Of a stretch of DNA of 39,303 nucleotides, positions 1-7,255 are shown piece after piece (the stretch's first letter is position 1; each line of letters starts with the position of its first letter). Origin of the DNA: Candidatus Thorarchaeota archaeon (GTDB taxonomy: Archaea > Asgardarchaeota > Thorarchaeia > Thorarchaeales > Thorarchaeaceae); assembly GCA_011365025.1 (NCBI GenBank), contig RDOF01000029.1:1-39303 (forward strand), in the 5' to 3' direction. The notes beneath the pieces were generated by a model. The model was given only the letters and a program-made list of their open reading frames with translations. It was not told the origin of the DNA and did not search any database. The position numbers and the translations under genes are program-made.

Positions 1-1
1 T

Positions 2-649
2 CCTGCCCCTGACATTCTGGATGTGGGATGCGCCACTGGCATGAGTTCTATCGAACTGGCCAAAATTTCAAACGGATATATCGTTTCACTAGACAAGAAC
101 CCGACATACCTCGAGATTTTGAAACGGAAGGCAGAGGCGCAGAATGTTTCAGAGAGAATCAAAATCCTCAAACAAGACCTGTTCACAATGACCTTTAACG
201 AAGATGCCTTCGACGTTATCTGGGCAGAGAATATTATATTCGCCTTGGGCATTAGAGGCGCCCTCAAGGCGTGGCGACGTTTTCTCAAGAAGGGGGGATA
301 TCTTGTGTTCTCGATTATTGCCAGGTTAAGGGACGAGGTTCCTGAGGAGGCAAGAGAATACTGGGAGCGAGTCTATCCGGGTGTTAAGACAGACATGGAG
401 ATTAAGAGTCTAATTGAGAAAGAGAGGTACGTAAACATAGATAGCATCCTGATTCCAACATCAGAATCGATGAAGTATTGCTATATCCCTCTTCAAAGGA
501 AAATAAGACAGCTTCGGGAGAAATACGGCGCCAACAAAGAATACATTGCCTATCTTGATATGAACCAAGAAGAGATTGACATAGTGAGAAAATACGGTTC
601 CGAGTTCTATGGATCTATCTTCTACATAGCGCGAAGAAGTGCTAGGTAA
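2..649 (+). CDS. SAM-dependent methyltransferase, 5' end cut by window edge
   Basis: Class I S-adenosylmethionine-dependent methyltransferase of unknown substrate. The frame is open to the left edge of the window. The glycine-rich SAM-binding motif I (DVGCATG) lies at bases 20-40, so the GTG at 23 falls inside the motif and cannot be the true start; the real start is outside the window. An acidic residue (SLDKNP) about 20 residues further on fits the ribose-binding position, and FDVIWAEN is a typical motif IV region. The C-terminal half is helical and charged and gives no substrate clue. The gene ends about 100 bases before the next plus-strand gene. Family call is firm, function is not. Confidence 0.8.
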   Translation, partial: PAPDILDVGCATGMSSIELAKISNGYIVSLDKNPTYLEILKRKAEAQNVSERIKILKQDLFTMTFNEDAFDVIWAENIIFALGIRGALKAWRRFLKKGGYLVFSIIARLRDEVPEEAREYWERVYPGVKTDMEIKSLIEKERYVNIDSILIPTSESMKYCYIPLQRKIRQLREKYGANKEYIAYLDMNQEEIDIVRKYGSEFYGSIFYIARRSAR

Positions 650-756
650 GGAGTTAATGGGCAGGTTCTTGCATCTGTCAAGGCATTCCTGTTGATTGAG
701 AGAAAAGTTAACATGCTCTATAATGCTATAGTAGTGTATCTTAGGTTAGGGAGAGA

Positions 757-1725
757 ATGACAATGCCTCGTTACAGGGCAAGAGGAGTGATTCTTATCTC
801 GCTAGTCATGATACTATCTGCTCCTCTGATTGCAGCTGGTTTCCATATCACCAAGACTTCCGCGAACGATAGCTTCACTACTTCTGGCAGTGCCTATGAC
901 GTGACCATCACCGTGGCAAGTGTATACATCATCGAGGACCGGGATTACTTGGACGCCGAGATCTTTCTCAAAGCCAGAATTGACAGCGGCAGCACAATGA
1001 GAAGCAGCACATACACCGGCATCAACGACGGAGATACGATCCAATTAGATTGGATGATTTTCAATGGGCAGCGCAGTAGCTTTACGGTTCGAGTGGAAGT
1101 CTGGGAAGAGGACGAATTAGCTAATGACTACTTAGGGTATGTAGAATACACTCGCAACCCACCCATTAATGCTGACTCAGAGTATAATACCGTGGGAAGC
1201 ATAGGTGGCGGCAATGACCCTCAAGCCAGAGTTAGAATCATTGAGACTGCGTATTTGGATCCACACCCGCAATTATTCGAACCTCCAGATAAGACCTTCA
1301 GTGAGGGAACAACAGGTCATTATATTCGATGGATAGCATTCGACGATAATCCTGACACCTATATTATTACCCGAGATATGCAGTTGGTTGACAGTGGAAA
1401 CTGGACCTCAGAAGTGCCAATTGATTGCAGCTTGGATGGTCTACTAGAAGGGGAATACGACTTCAGCATTTTTGTAAACGATACGGAAGGTCTTTGGGCT
1501 GAAGACTCTGTACATGTCACGGTAACCGAGGCTGTGACGACCACCACATCGACAGAGACGGCTACTGATGGTTGGTTGTCGGAACTATCTCCTCAGGTAG
1601 TTGGGTCTCTCGTAATCGTAGCTGGAGCAGCGATAATGCTCGTCTACTTTCTGGTAAGAAAGACAGCAGATACCGACCGACCTTGGCCAACAGATCGACC
1701 CTACCAGTATATTCTGGATCATTGA
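757..1725 (+). CDS. secreted/membrane-anchored surface protein with Thr-rich linker
   Basis: Unrecognised surface protein of 322 residues. It has an N-terminal signal peptide (basic MPRYRARG, then a hydrophobic stretch to about residue 28) and a first beta-rich domain of about 150 residues. An Ig/PKD-like domain follows at roughly residues 170-255 (starting near PPDKTFSEG, ending near DSVHVTVT), then a TTTTSTETATDG linker, a single C-terminal transmembrane helix at about 275-300 and a short basic tail. This layout suits an envelope protein displayed outside the cell and held by its C-terminal helix. ATG at 757 or 763 could be the start; GGGAGAG just upstream is a possible ribosome site. A TATA-like element sits in a small palindrome at 718-731. 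Substrate or partner unknown. Confidence 0.75.
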   Translation: MTMPRYRARGVILISLVMILSAPLIAAGFHITKTSANDSFTTSGSAYDVTITVASVYIIEDRDYLDAEIFLKARIDSGSTMRSSTYTGINDGDTIQLDWMIFNGQRSSFTVRVEVWEEDELANDYLGYVEYTRNPPINADSEYNTVGSIGGGNDPQARVRIIETAYLDPHPQLFEPPDKTFSEGTTGHYIRWIAFDDNPDTYIITRDMQLVDSGNWTSEVPIDCSLDGLLEGEYDFSIFVNDTEGLWAEDSVHVTVTEAVTTTTSTETATDGWLSELSPQVVGSLVIVAGAAIMLVYFLVRKTADTDRPWPTDRPYQYILDH

Positions 1726-1731
1726 AGCAAA

Positions 1732-1755
1732 TGTGCCCCTTTCAGATGGGGCACG
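1732..1755 (+). terminator. stem-loop 3' of the surface-protein gene
   Basis: GTGCCCC (1733-1739) and GGGGCAC (1748-1754) form a perfect 7-bp stem with an 8-base loop, extendable by a T-G and an A-T pair. It begins seven bases after the stop codon at 1725. No U-tract follows, so it may be a processing or stability element rather than a true terminator. Confidence 0.45.
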
Positions 1756-1763
1756 TGTGTCTA

Positions 1764-1810
1764 TCAAGAAACTCCTGACGCTTGGACTTATTCCAGATTG
1801 AAATAGATTG
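1764..1810 (-). repeat. duplicated 3'-end fragment of nrdD
   Basis: Bases 1764-1810 match 2425-2471, the last codons of nrdD, at 42 of 47 positions in the same orientation (offset 661). The minus-strand reading keeps the nrdD frame: QSISIWNKSKRQEFLD here against QSISTWNKSKRQEFLD in NrdD, then RHTCPI and a stop. Read from an in-frame ATG it would give a peptide of about 26 residues (MQDFQSISIW... to ...HTCPI). The match stops two residues after the glycyl-radical glycine, so the radical site is not copied. The two copies flank the zinc-ribbon gene at 1835-2356. It could be a gene remnant or a target-site-like duplication. Confidence 0.75.
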
Positions 1811-1834
1811 AAAATCTTGCATGATTCAAATCCA

Positions 1835-2356
1835 TTACTTGCTTTTAGTTTTCAATATCTCTACCTTACCCGAGACGCCACAGTACTCACAATGGTAGAT
1901 CATGTCCTCTTTCACCGTGAAGAGATTGATGTTGCCATCACAGCTGGGACACGTAACGGCGGTGGGTAGTGCATGAAGGAGGCTAAGGTCGATTGAATCA
2001 TCTTTTCGTCTGGAGCCCTCGGCTACATCCTTTTTGTAGCGTCTAATTCTCCGCCACTCTTTCAGAGCGGGATATGTCAGAATCAGTATTATCGGCGCTA
2101 GAGGGGCAAAAAAGGTGAGGAGAGTAAGTGGAGCTATTACAAATGCCGTTCCGATAATGCAGAGAACGGTGTCAATGTACCGGGCTCTGGCACATTCGAC
2201 TGAGCAAAAGACACCAGTTTCGGCGCTAAGCCATTCTTGACTCTCAGAAGTTCCGCACCAAGCGCATCTCGCCAACTTCGATGCATCCACGGCTATGTAG
2301 AGTTTGGGAGCGTCTTTCTTTGCTGTCAACTCTCTATCGTGATACCTCATTCTCAT
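1835..2356 (-). CDS. small membrane protein with two zinc-ribbon-like domains
   Basis: 173 residues, not recognised as a named family. Residues about 31-55 hold CAWC...FCSVEC, a treble-clef or TRASH-like metal-binding motif. Two transmembrane stretches (about 62-100) follow, then a basic cytoplasmic segment. A C-terminal zinc ribbon has CPSC near 136 and CEYC near 156. Both zinc modules would lie on the cytoplasmic side if the two helices form a hairpin. Starts at ATG 2356 or 2350; a TTTAAATC element lies directly upstream. The gene sits alone between nrdD and the duplicated nrdD tail, in the same orientation. Function unknown; a metal-binding or membrane-tethered adaptor role is only a guess. 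Confidence 0.65.
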   Translation of the reverse strand: MRMRYHDRELTAKKDAPKLYIAVDASKLARCAWCGTSESQEWLSAETGVFCSVECARARYIDTVLCIIGTAFVIAPLTLLTFFAPLAPIILILTYPALKEWRRIRRYKKDVAEGSRRKDDSIDLSLLHALPTAVTCPSCDGNINLFTVKEDMIYHCEYCGVSGKVEILKTKSK

Positions 2357-2402
2357 CCATTGATTTAAACATTAGCAGGAGTTGAGGCTGAGCTTTGGCA
2401 GA

Positions 2403-4544
2403 CTACAGTGAGTATCTGTGCCGGTCTAGGAACTCCTGTCGCTTGGACTTGTTCCAGGTTGAAATAGATTGTTGATACCCAGTTATGCGGCTGATGATAT
2501 CGACACCAACACGCCCGCACCTTGGGCAAGGAATCTTGTCCAAGTCTTCAATGTTTGCAAAACGAGCCTCACGCCAGTTGATACCTTCCTGATGGAAACA
2601 GGCCGGACACGCGAGAATATCCTTCGTGAAAGCCCAATATGCCGTCAAGGTGTCCCTTGCAATCTTCATATTCAGGCCCCAGAGAGCATCTGGGTCGGGA
2701 TTTGCCTCGCCTAGGTAGACATGAGTCAATGCCCCACCATCCAAATACGGATGGAACATCCCCTCCTTCTTGATACGGTCACTTAGTGGCAGGTCAGCAC
2801 CGACATAGAGTGCAGTGGAGTTTGTGTAGTAAACGTTAGGAGCTTCGCCCTTCAGGTACTTGCGAATTCCGGTGTAAGCCTTGTAGTCCTTAACAGCCAA
2901 TCGCCCGGCTGCACTCTCGGCCGGCGTCCGTGTCACTCCAAAGTGGAGACCGGTCTCTTCCTGAAACTCCTCGGCTCGTTTCTTCAGGTATTTCAAGACC
3001 TTGATTCCAAACTTCGTTCCCTCACGCTCATGAAGGTGGCTGTCTGTTTGGATTAGGGCCATCTCTTCAAATCCGACAGTGCCTAGCAAGAACTCCCTCT
3101 TGCTCATGTCAATGAGAGGCTCACCGTCGGGCTTTGGCTGAGTGTAAAAGGGAACCGAACCGGAGGCAATAAGGCGGTCCATGAGGGTCTTCTTCTCAAG
3201 AATCACCTGTTTAGAGAGGTCAAGATACTCGTCCACCTTTGCGAAGAACCGCTCCTCGTCAGCTCGACCAATGTACGCTGCCCGTCCAAAGTTGGGGGTG
3301 ACCATCTGAGAGGCTCCGAAGACCATGTTCCCTGAGAGGAACTCCTCCATCTCTTCATCGCTGCTGGCCGTCCAGAGGTGAGAACAGCAGCTGCTACAAC
3401 CAGCCTCTATCGATGACCGCCAGTTGAGGTAGTTCTCGAAGTAGGGCGACCCGCGTTCTGCAGTGAGCTTGGCGACCAATCTCCAGGACTCGTCGAATTC
3501 GGGCTTCATGAACTCCTCGCGCAGCACTATGTTTGGCTTGGGAAAGTTGAAGCCCTTGCCCTTCACGTCACCTTCAAGCATGATCTCCATGAAGGCGTTG
3601 AAGAACCTCTGAGCTTCGTCCTCGTAGTCCGCGTATGTGTCCCCATTTGTTTTGCCGCCGGGGAGGATTGCTGGGACATCACGCATTATCTTCGGAATGC
3701 CCGGAGTGAGGTCCACGCTGGAGAAGATGACCTGACCGCCACGAGCAACGTATTGCTGTGTAAGCGTGAAGATGAGCTGCTGAGCAGCTTGCTTGATTTT
3801 CTTGGTAGGAAGGCCTCTCATAAATGGGGAGAGGAAGGTGTTATAGTAAAAGTAACCCTGGCCACCTGCGAAGGAGCTTTGTGCCGCGGCTAACCAGATG
3901 GCGGAATGATTCACGGCGACATTGAGGTGCTGAGCAGGGCCTGCTGAAGAAGAATGAAGACCGCCCAGGCCGTCAGGTGCGATTCCGAGCTGAAGTACTT
4001 GTCGAAGATCCCATGTCGCGCAGTAGTCCCTTGTGGAGAAGTACTCACGGTCCTTGATGTAGATGTCGCCGCGCATATGCGCATCAGCGAGATGAGTTGG
4101 GATCGAGAGGTACGTGTGCTGTTCCATTACTTGGTCATGAACCAGTTTGGCAATGGTTTCAGGATTGCGCATGAGATTGGCGTTGTTAGTGTGATTGCCA
4201 GGGTCATGGATGAGGAGATTCAAGTCGTACATGGGCACACCCACACGGGTGTAGAGAATGCGTGCCCTCTCAAAGCCAAGCTCAGCCAAGACACTGTTGC
4301 ACATCTCTCGAATCAAGGGACCGGACAAGAACTTGATTCCGGAGGCGATAATACGATCCATAACCTTGAGGGCGACGAGTTGGGCATCTGCACGAGTCAG
4401 TTCTGCTTCGAGTACCAGACTATCTATGATTCGATCTACATTAAAAGGCTCAAGCGTGCTGCTCGTAGTTCTGACCTTGGGCAGCTTCTTTTCCTGCAAC
4501 TTCAGGTCCTCGTATGTTGTTATGGCATTGCGAATATCAGTCAT
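2403..4544 (-). CDS. nrdD: anaerobic (class III) ribonucleoside-triphosphate reductase
   Basis: Reduces ribonucleotides to deoxyribonucleotides using a glycyl radical. An N-terminal ATP-cone (about residues 25-115) provides allosteric control. The long barrel domain includes a cysteine-rich segment (EAGCSSCCSHLW, near 380) likely to hold catalytic cysteines. The C-terminus has two CxxC pairs (CPAC, CPRC) for structural zinc, then RITGYQ with Gly689 as the radical site. The 713-residue length is typical. ATG 4544 is preceded by GAGTGAGGT five bases away. The start lies three bases after the stop of an upstream redoxin gene, so the two are co-transcribed. No activase NrdG is in the window. The redoxin partner suggests a thiol-reduced rather than formate-dependent class III enzyme (inference). 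Confidence 0.93.
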   Translation of the reverse strand: MTDIRNAITTYEDLKLQEKKLPKVRTTSSTLEPFNVDRIIDSLVLEAELTRADAQLVALKVMDRIIASGIKFLSGPLIREMCNSVLAELGFERARILYTRVGVPMYDLNLLIHDPGNHTNNANLMRNPETIAKLVHDQVMEQHTYLSIPTHLADAHMRGDIYIKDREYFSTRDYCATWDLRQVLQLGIAPDGLGGLHSSSAGPAQHLNVAVNHSAIWLAAAQSSFAGGQGYFYYNTFLSPFMRGLPTKKIKQAAQQLIFTLTQQYVARGGQVIFSSVDLTPGIPKIMRDVPAILPGGKTNGDTYADYEDEAQRFFNAFMEIMLEGDVKGKGFNFPKPNIVLREEFMKPEFDESWRLVAKLTAERGSPYFENYLNWRSSIEAGCSSCCSHLWTASSDEEMEEFLSGNMVFGASQMVTPNFGRAAYIGRADEERFFAKVDEYLDLSKQVILEKKTLMDRLIASGSVPFYTQPKPDGEPLIDMSKREFLLGTVGFEEMALIQTDSHLHEREGTKFGIKVLKYLKKRAEEFQEETGLHFGVTRTPAESAAGRLAVKDYKAYTGIRKYLKGEAPNVYYTNSTALYVGADLPLSDRIKKEGMFHPYLDGGALTHVYLGEANPDPDALWGLNMKIARDTLTAYWAFTKDILACPACFHQEGINWREARFANIEDLDKIPCPRCGRVGVDIISRITGYQQSISTWNKSKRQEFLDRHRYSL

Positions 4545-4547
4545 GTA

Positions 4548-4832
4548 TTACCTCACTCCAAGCGACTTGCGAACATCCTCAACAGAGGGTACCACCCCAC
4601 TGTACAAAAGCTTCAGTGACCCTTCGTTCTCAAGGACTATGCTGGGAGTAGAGGCAATGAAAATCTGGCTCTCCAACATCCTGAAGTCGAGGTCCTCATC
4701 GACATCAAGTAGGTCCACGACCTTGACAGGAATCCCCGTCCCCTCTAGGGCTTCTTGTACAACAGCTTTGGCTGCAGGACAGTTGACGCATTTTTCTTGT
4801 GTAAAAAGATAGAGCGTACTATATGGAGTCAT
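4548..4832 (-). CDS. NrdH/glutaredoxin-like redoxin
   Basis: About 94 residues with a thioredoxin fold. CVNC sits near the N-terminus after a beta strand (YLFTQEKCVNCPAAK), and a later cis-proline segment (IASTPSIVL) matches glutaredoxin/NrdH proteins. ATG 4832 is preferred because CGGGAGAGG lies four bases upstream; an open frame extends ten residues further to 4862. Being the first gene of a redoxin-nrdD pair, it probably supplies electrons to NrdD, as reported for Methanosarcina barkeri NrdD with its NrdH. A general disulfide reductase role is the alternative. Confidence 0.82.
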   Translation of the reverse strand: MTPYSTLYLFTQEKCVNCPAAKAVVQEALEGTGIPVKVVDLLDVDEDLDFRMLESQIFIASTPSIVLENEGSLKLLYSGVVPSVEDVRKSLGVR

Positions 4833-4904
4833 ATGTCCTCTCCCGGCGTATGTTCTCAACACTCCTTTCCCAGAGGGAAGGTATTGTACTATTGAGCCTT
4901 TGCA

Positions 4905-4914
4905 GGATATATAG
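4905..4914 (-). promoter_or_regulatory. TATA box of the redoxin-nrdD operon
   Basis: CTATATATCC on the minus strand is the best TATA-like element upstream of the redoxin gene. A start site about 25 bases downstream would leave a 5' leader of about 50 bases. Assigned by sequence likeness and position only. Confidence 0.5.
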
Positions 4915-4954
4915 CTTGTTGCGTTGTAGAATGGCTTCTAGTAGCGACAGAAGG

Positions 4955-4984
4955 CACTCTGGGCTGGGTGCAAAACACTCTGGG
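4955..4984. promoter_or_regulatory. CACTCTGGG direct repeats upstream of the redoxin-nrdD promoter
   Basis: CACTCTGGG occurs at 4955-4963 and 4976-4984, spaced 21 bases (two helical turns), on the upstream side of the TATA box. CTCTGGGAAA at 4978-4987 recurs inverted at 4866-4875 on the downstream side of the TATA box. The arrangement suggests a regulator binding on both sides of the promoter; no regulator is identified. Confidence 0.35.
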
Positions 4985-5214
4985 AAATGTCTTGGAGTCT
5001 TCACACCTCAAGGTCGTCGGGGTCCTTGATAAAGTCCTACTTACTCACATAGAAGAGGCTCAAGAAAGTGCGAATTTTGAACCAGATGCGAAGGTCTGGT
5101 GAACAAATTCCTTCAGCGGAAGCAAGGCATCCAATCTCTCAGGGCAACTAAAAGACGCGCCAAATGCCAGAGAGAGTTAGTGCACAATGAGTGCCGAGTT
5201 AGTCAGGGGAAATA

Positions 5215-5901
5215 GTGATAAATCGTCATGGGACAACCCGGATGAAGGAAAGAGAATGCAGAGTGGTGCAGCAAACAATGCCATTGTATATTCGAGCAAG
5301 ATCGCCGGTTGAGGCTTGGAAGCGGATCGTCCATAGAATTATGGAGGACGGTCACCTTAGGATGGATGAGAGAGGTATCGAAACACGGTGGCACTCCAAT
5401 GTGATGATCCACATTATGGACCCTTACGTTGACAGAGTGTGTGATGATTATCCATTCAGTGAGAGGGTCTTGAAGGAGAAGTATGCCACACAGCTCTTGA
5501 ATCCAGATAGAATGGATTTTGATTATACATATGGCGAAAGACTGAACGCTTGGGGACAAGAGGGCCTTAACCAGATTGATTATGTCATTAGGAAGATCAA
5601 AGAGGCCCCAAACACCAGACGTGCGGTGGCAACTACTTGGGACCCTAGAAAAGATACCGAAGTGGACGAAGTCCCCTGCCTGAATCACTTTGTGTTTATG
5701 GTCAGTGAGGGAACTCTAGACCTCAGCGTGATGATAAGATCAAATGACATGTTCGGCGCTTGGCCTGCAAATGTATACGCCTTGGGAGAACTCCTGCAGC
5801 ATGTTTCCGAAAAAGTCACCCTCAAGCCGGGAACCCTAACTACGCTTTCAGTCAACGCACATATATACAGTCACGATTGGGAGAAGGCAAGCAGGATATA
5901 A
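5215..5901 (+). CDS. thyA: thymidylate synthase, archaeal ThyA type
   Basis: Makes dTMP from dUMP with a methylene-pterin donor. Motifs in order: NTRRAVATTWDP (phosphate-binding arginines, about 133-144), VPCLNHF with the nucleophile Cys155, RSNDMFGAWPANVYAL (about 175-190, with the dUMP-base Asn), and NAHIYSHDWEKA near the C-terminus. At 228 residues it is short, like other archaeal ThyA proteins. GTG 5215 has AGGGG about five bases upstream; ATG 5242 is a possible alternative. It lies divergent from the redoxin-nrdD operon, so deoxynucleotide synthesis genes are clustered. Confidence 0.9.
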   Translation: MINRHGTTRMKERECRVVQQTMPLYIRARSPVEAWKRIVHRIMEDGHLRMDERGIETRWHSNVMIHIMDPYVDRVCDDYPFSERVLKEKYATQLLNPDRMDFDYTYGERLNAWGQEGLNQIDYVIRKIKEAPNTRRAVATTWDPRKDTEVDEVPCLNHFVFMVSEGTLDLSVMIRSNDMFGAWPANVYALGELLQHVSEKVTLKPGTLTTLSVNAHIYSHDWEKASRI

Positions 5902-5957
5902 AAAATCAGAATTTTGAAGTGGTGGAATAGGCATGAATATTAACCGCCATGTTCGCG

Positions 5958-5978
5958 TAGGTTACAACTCTTAACCTA
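5958..5978. promoter_or_regulatory. palindromic operator candidate of the Lrp-type gene
   Basis: TAGGTTA and TAACCTA form a perfect 7-bp inverted repeat with a 7-base spacer, 30 bases before the ATG at 6009. A TATA-like stretch (GAATATTAA, about 5935-5943) would put transcription start inside the palindrome. This fits autoregulation by the Lrp-like product, which is inference. Confidence 0.5.
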
Positions 5979-6008
5979 GCAAATTGAAACACACGGAGCA
6001 TCATTTCG

Positions 6009-6623
6009 ATGGACAACGTTGACAAAAGGTTAATCTCCATTCTTCAAGAAGATGGCCGAAAAAGCCTGTCGGAGATAGGCGAAGAATTAGACATGACACA
6101 TGTCGCCGTGAGCAAGCGATTGCATAAACTGGTCAAGGAGAAGAAGCTGGTTCATATTACAGCGGGAGTTAATGCTGAAGAGCTGGATATCAAACTCCTC
6201 TTTATGGGCATCGAAACAGAGAACATGGATGTCGCTGAGCACATCAAGAAGAAGTACAAGAACTGTCCGAGACTACTCATGCTTGCACCTGTGACTGGAC
6301 GATACAATCTCTTTGCCGTACTTGCGGCTGAGGACACCTGGAGTCTGGAGTCCATCATTGGGACGTGTAGTATGAGGACAGAGCCAGGAGTCAGAAGGTC
6401 TGAAAGCTGGTTCGGAAATGCTCCTGCAATGCCCCAGTATCTCGGGATTAGCCTTGCACCAGGAGATGGGACCCTAACTAAAACACCATGCGGAAGGAAT
6501 TGCGGTACCTGTGGCCGATACAAAGAGAAGAAATGCGTCGGATGTCCTCCGACCTCACACTACAGGGGAAAACTCTGGGCGTCACCCCTGACCGAGAGAC
6601 GTCGAAGAAAGAGCAAGAGTTAA
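6009..6623 (+). CDS. Lrp/AsnC-type transcription regulator with C-terminal Cys cluster
   Basis: DNA-binding regulator of 204 residues. Residues 1-55 are a winged helix-turn-helix of the Lrp/AsnC type (NVDKRLISILQEDGRKSLSEIG...AVSKRLHKL). Residues about 60-135 form the ligand-binding/dimerisation domain. The C-terminal part (about 160-190) carries CGRNCGTCGRY...CVGC, five cysteines suited to binding an Fe-S cluster or zinc. This suggests redox, metal or ligand sensing coupled to DNA binding. A perfect palindrome overlaps its predicted promoter. It is followed after a short gap by an acetyltransferase gene. Its targets are not evident. Confidence 0.82.
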   Translation: MDNVDKRLISILQEDGRKSLSEIGEELDMTHVAVSKRLHKLVKEKKLVHITAGVNAEELDIKLLFMGIETENMDVAEHIKKKYKNCPRLLMLAPVTGRYNLFAVLAAEDTWSLESIIGTCSMRTEPGVRRSESWFGNAPAMPQYLGISLAPGDGTLTKTPCGRNCGTCGRYKEKKCVGCPPTSHYRGKLWASPLTERRRRKSKS

Positions 6624-6657
6624 CTCTATACTGATGCTCTGTTACCTAGTGAATCGC

Positions 6658-7248
6658 ATGAGTGACGCATTCGTTCATCCACTGGCCGTCGTAGATGATG
6701 GAGCCAAATTGGGAAAGGGAACAAGAATCTGGCATTTTGCTCACGTTAGAAGCACAGCCAAAATAGGGGACAACTGCAATATTGGGAAGGATGTTTACGT
6801 TGATACAGACGTGGTAATTGGAAATAACGTGAAGATTCAGAATGGGGTTTCTGTATATCATGGCGTAACAATAGAAGATGACGTCTTCTGTGGACCGCAC
6901 ATGACCTTTACGAATGACTTGTATCCACGAGCCTTTGGAGAGAGCTGGGAAGTGTCAAAAACCCTAGTCAAGAAAGGCGCTTCTATAGGAGCCCATGCCA
7001 CCATAATTTGCAACACGGTTCTTGGAAAATATTCAATGGTTGCAAGCGGCGCAGTCGTCACGAAAGACGTTCCGGATCACGGCCTTGTGATGGGCAACCC
7101 AGCAAGACTTGTTGGCTTTGTGTGCAAATGTGGAAAGCCGTTGAGAGGTGAACCATCTGTTGAAGGCTCCTCAGTTGCTTTCCATTGTCGAGAATGCAGC
7201 GAGAAAGTTGTTATTCCAAAGGCCGATTATGCGTTGAAGGATAGGTAG
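6658..7248 (+). CDS. left-handed beta-helix sugar N-acetyltransferase with zinc ribbon
   Basis: Hexapeptide-repeat acyltransferase resembling the WbpD/WlbB group, which acetylates a 3-amino UDP-sugar for surface glycans. After FVHPLAVVDDGAKLG the hexapeptide coils run to about residue 150. The segment with HMTFTNDLYPR is typical of this group, and the tail GNPARLVGFVCKCG is characteristic. An added C-terminal segment with CKCG and CREC forms a probable zinc ribbon. ATG 6658 (MSDAFVHP) is preferred to ATG 6634 because the family consensus begins there, although no clear ribosome site is seen. It probably contributes to N-glycan or envelope sugar synthesis (inference). Confidence 0.8.
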   Translation: MSDAFVHPLAVVDDGAKLGKGTRIWHFAHVRSTAKIGDNCNIGKDVYVDTDVVIGNNVKIQNGVSVYHGVTIEDDVFCGPHMTFTNDLYPRAFGESWEVSKTLVKKGASIGAHATIICNTVLGKYSMVASGAVVTKDVPDHGLVMGNPARLVGFVCKCGKPLRGEPSVEGSSVAFHCRECSEKVVIPKADYALKDR

Positions 7249-7255
7249 AGTACCT

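Larger units (their letters stand above)
4833..5214. other. divergent intergenic region, redoxin-nrdD versus thyA
   Basis: No convincing gene is seen here. It holds the minus-strand TATA box and repeats listed separately, and a small hairpin at 5081-5100 (ACCAGA, 8-base loop, TCTGGT). AGGGG at 5205-5209 precedes the thyA GTG. Short open frames on both strands in this stretch have no recognisable family. Confidence 0.5.

Noticed and set aside
3954..4812. Long plus-strand open frames (221 and 184 codons) inside nrdD
   Set aside because: They are antisense shadows of a well-conserved enzyme gene and have no recognisable family or ribosome site.
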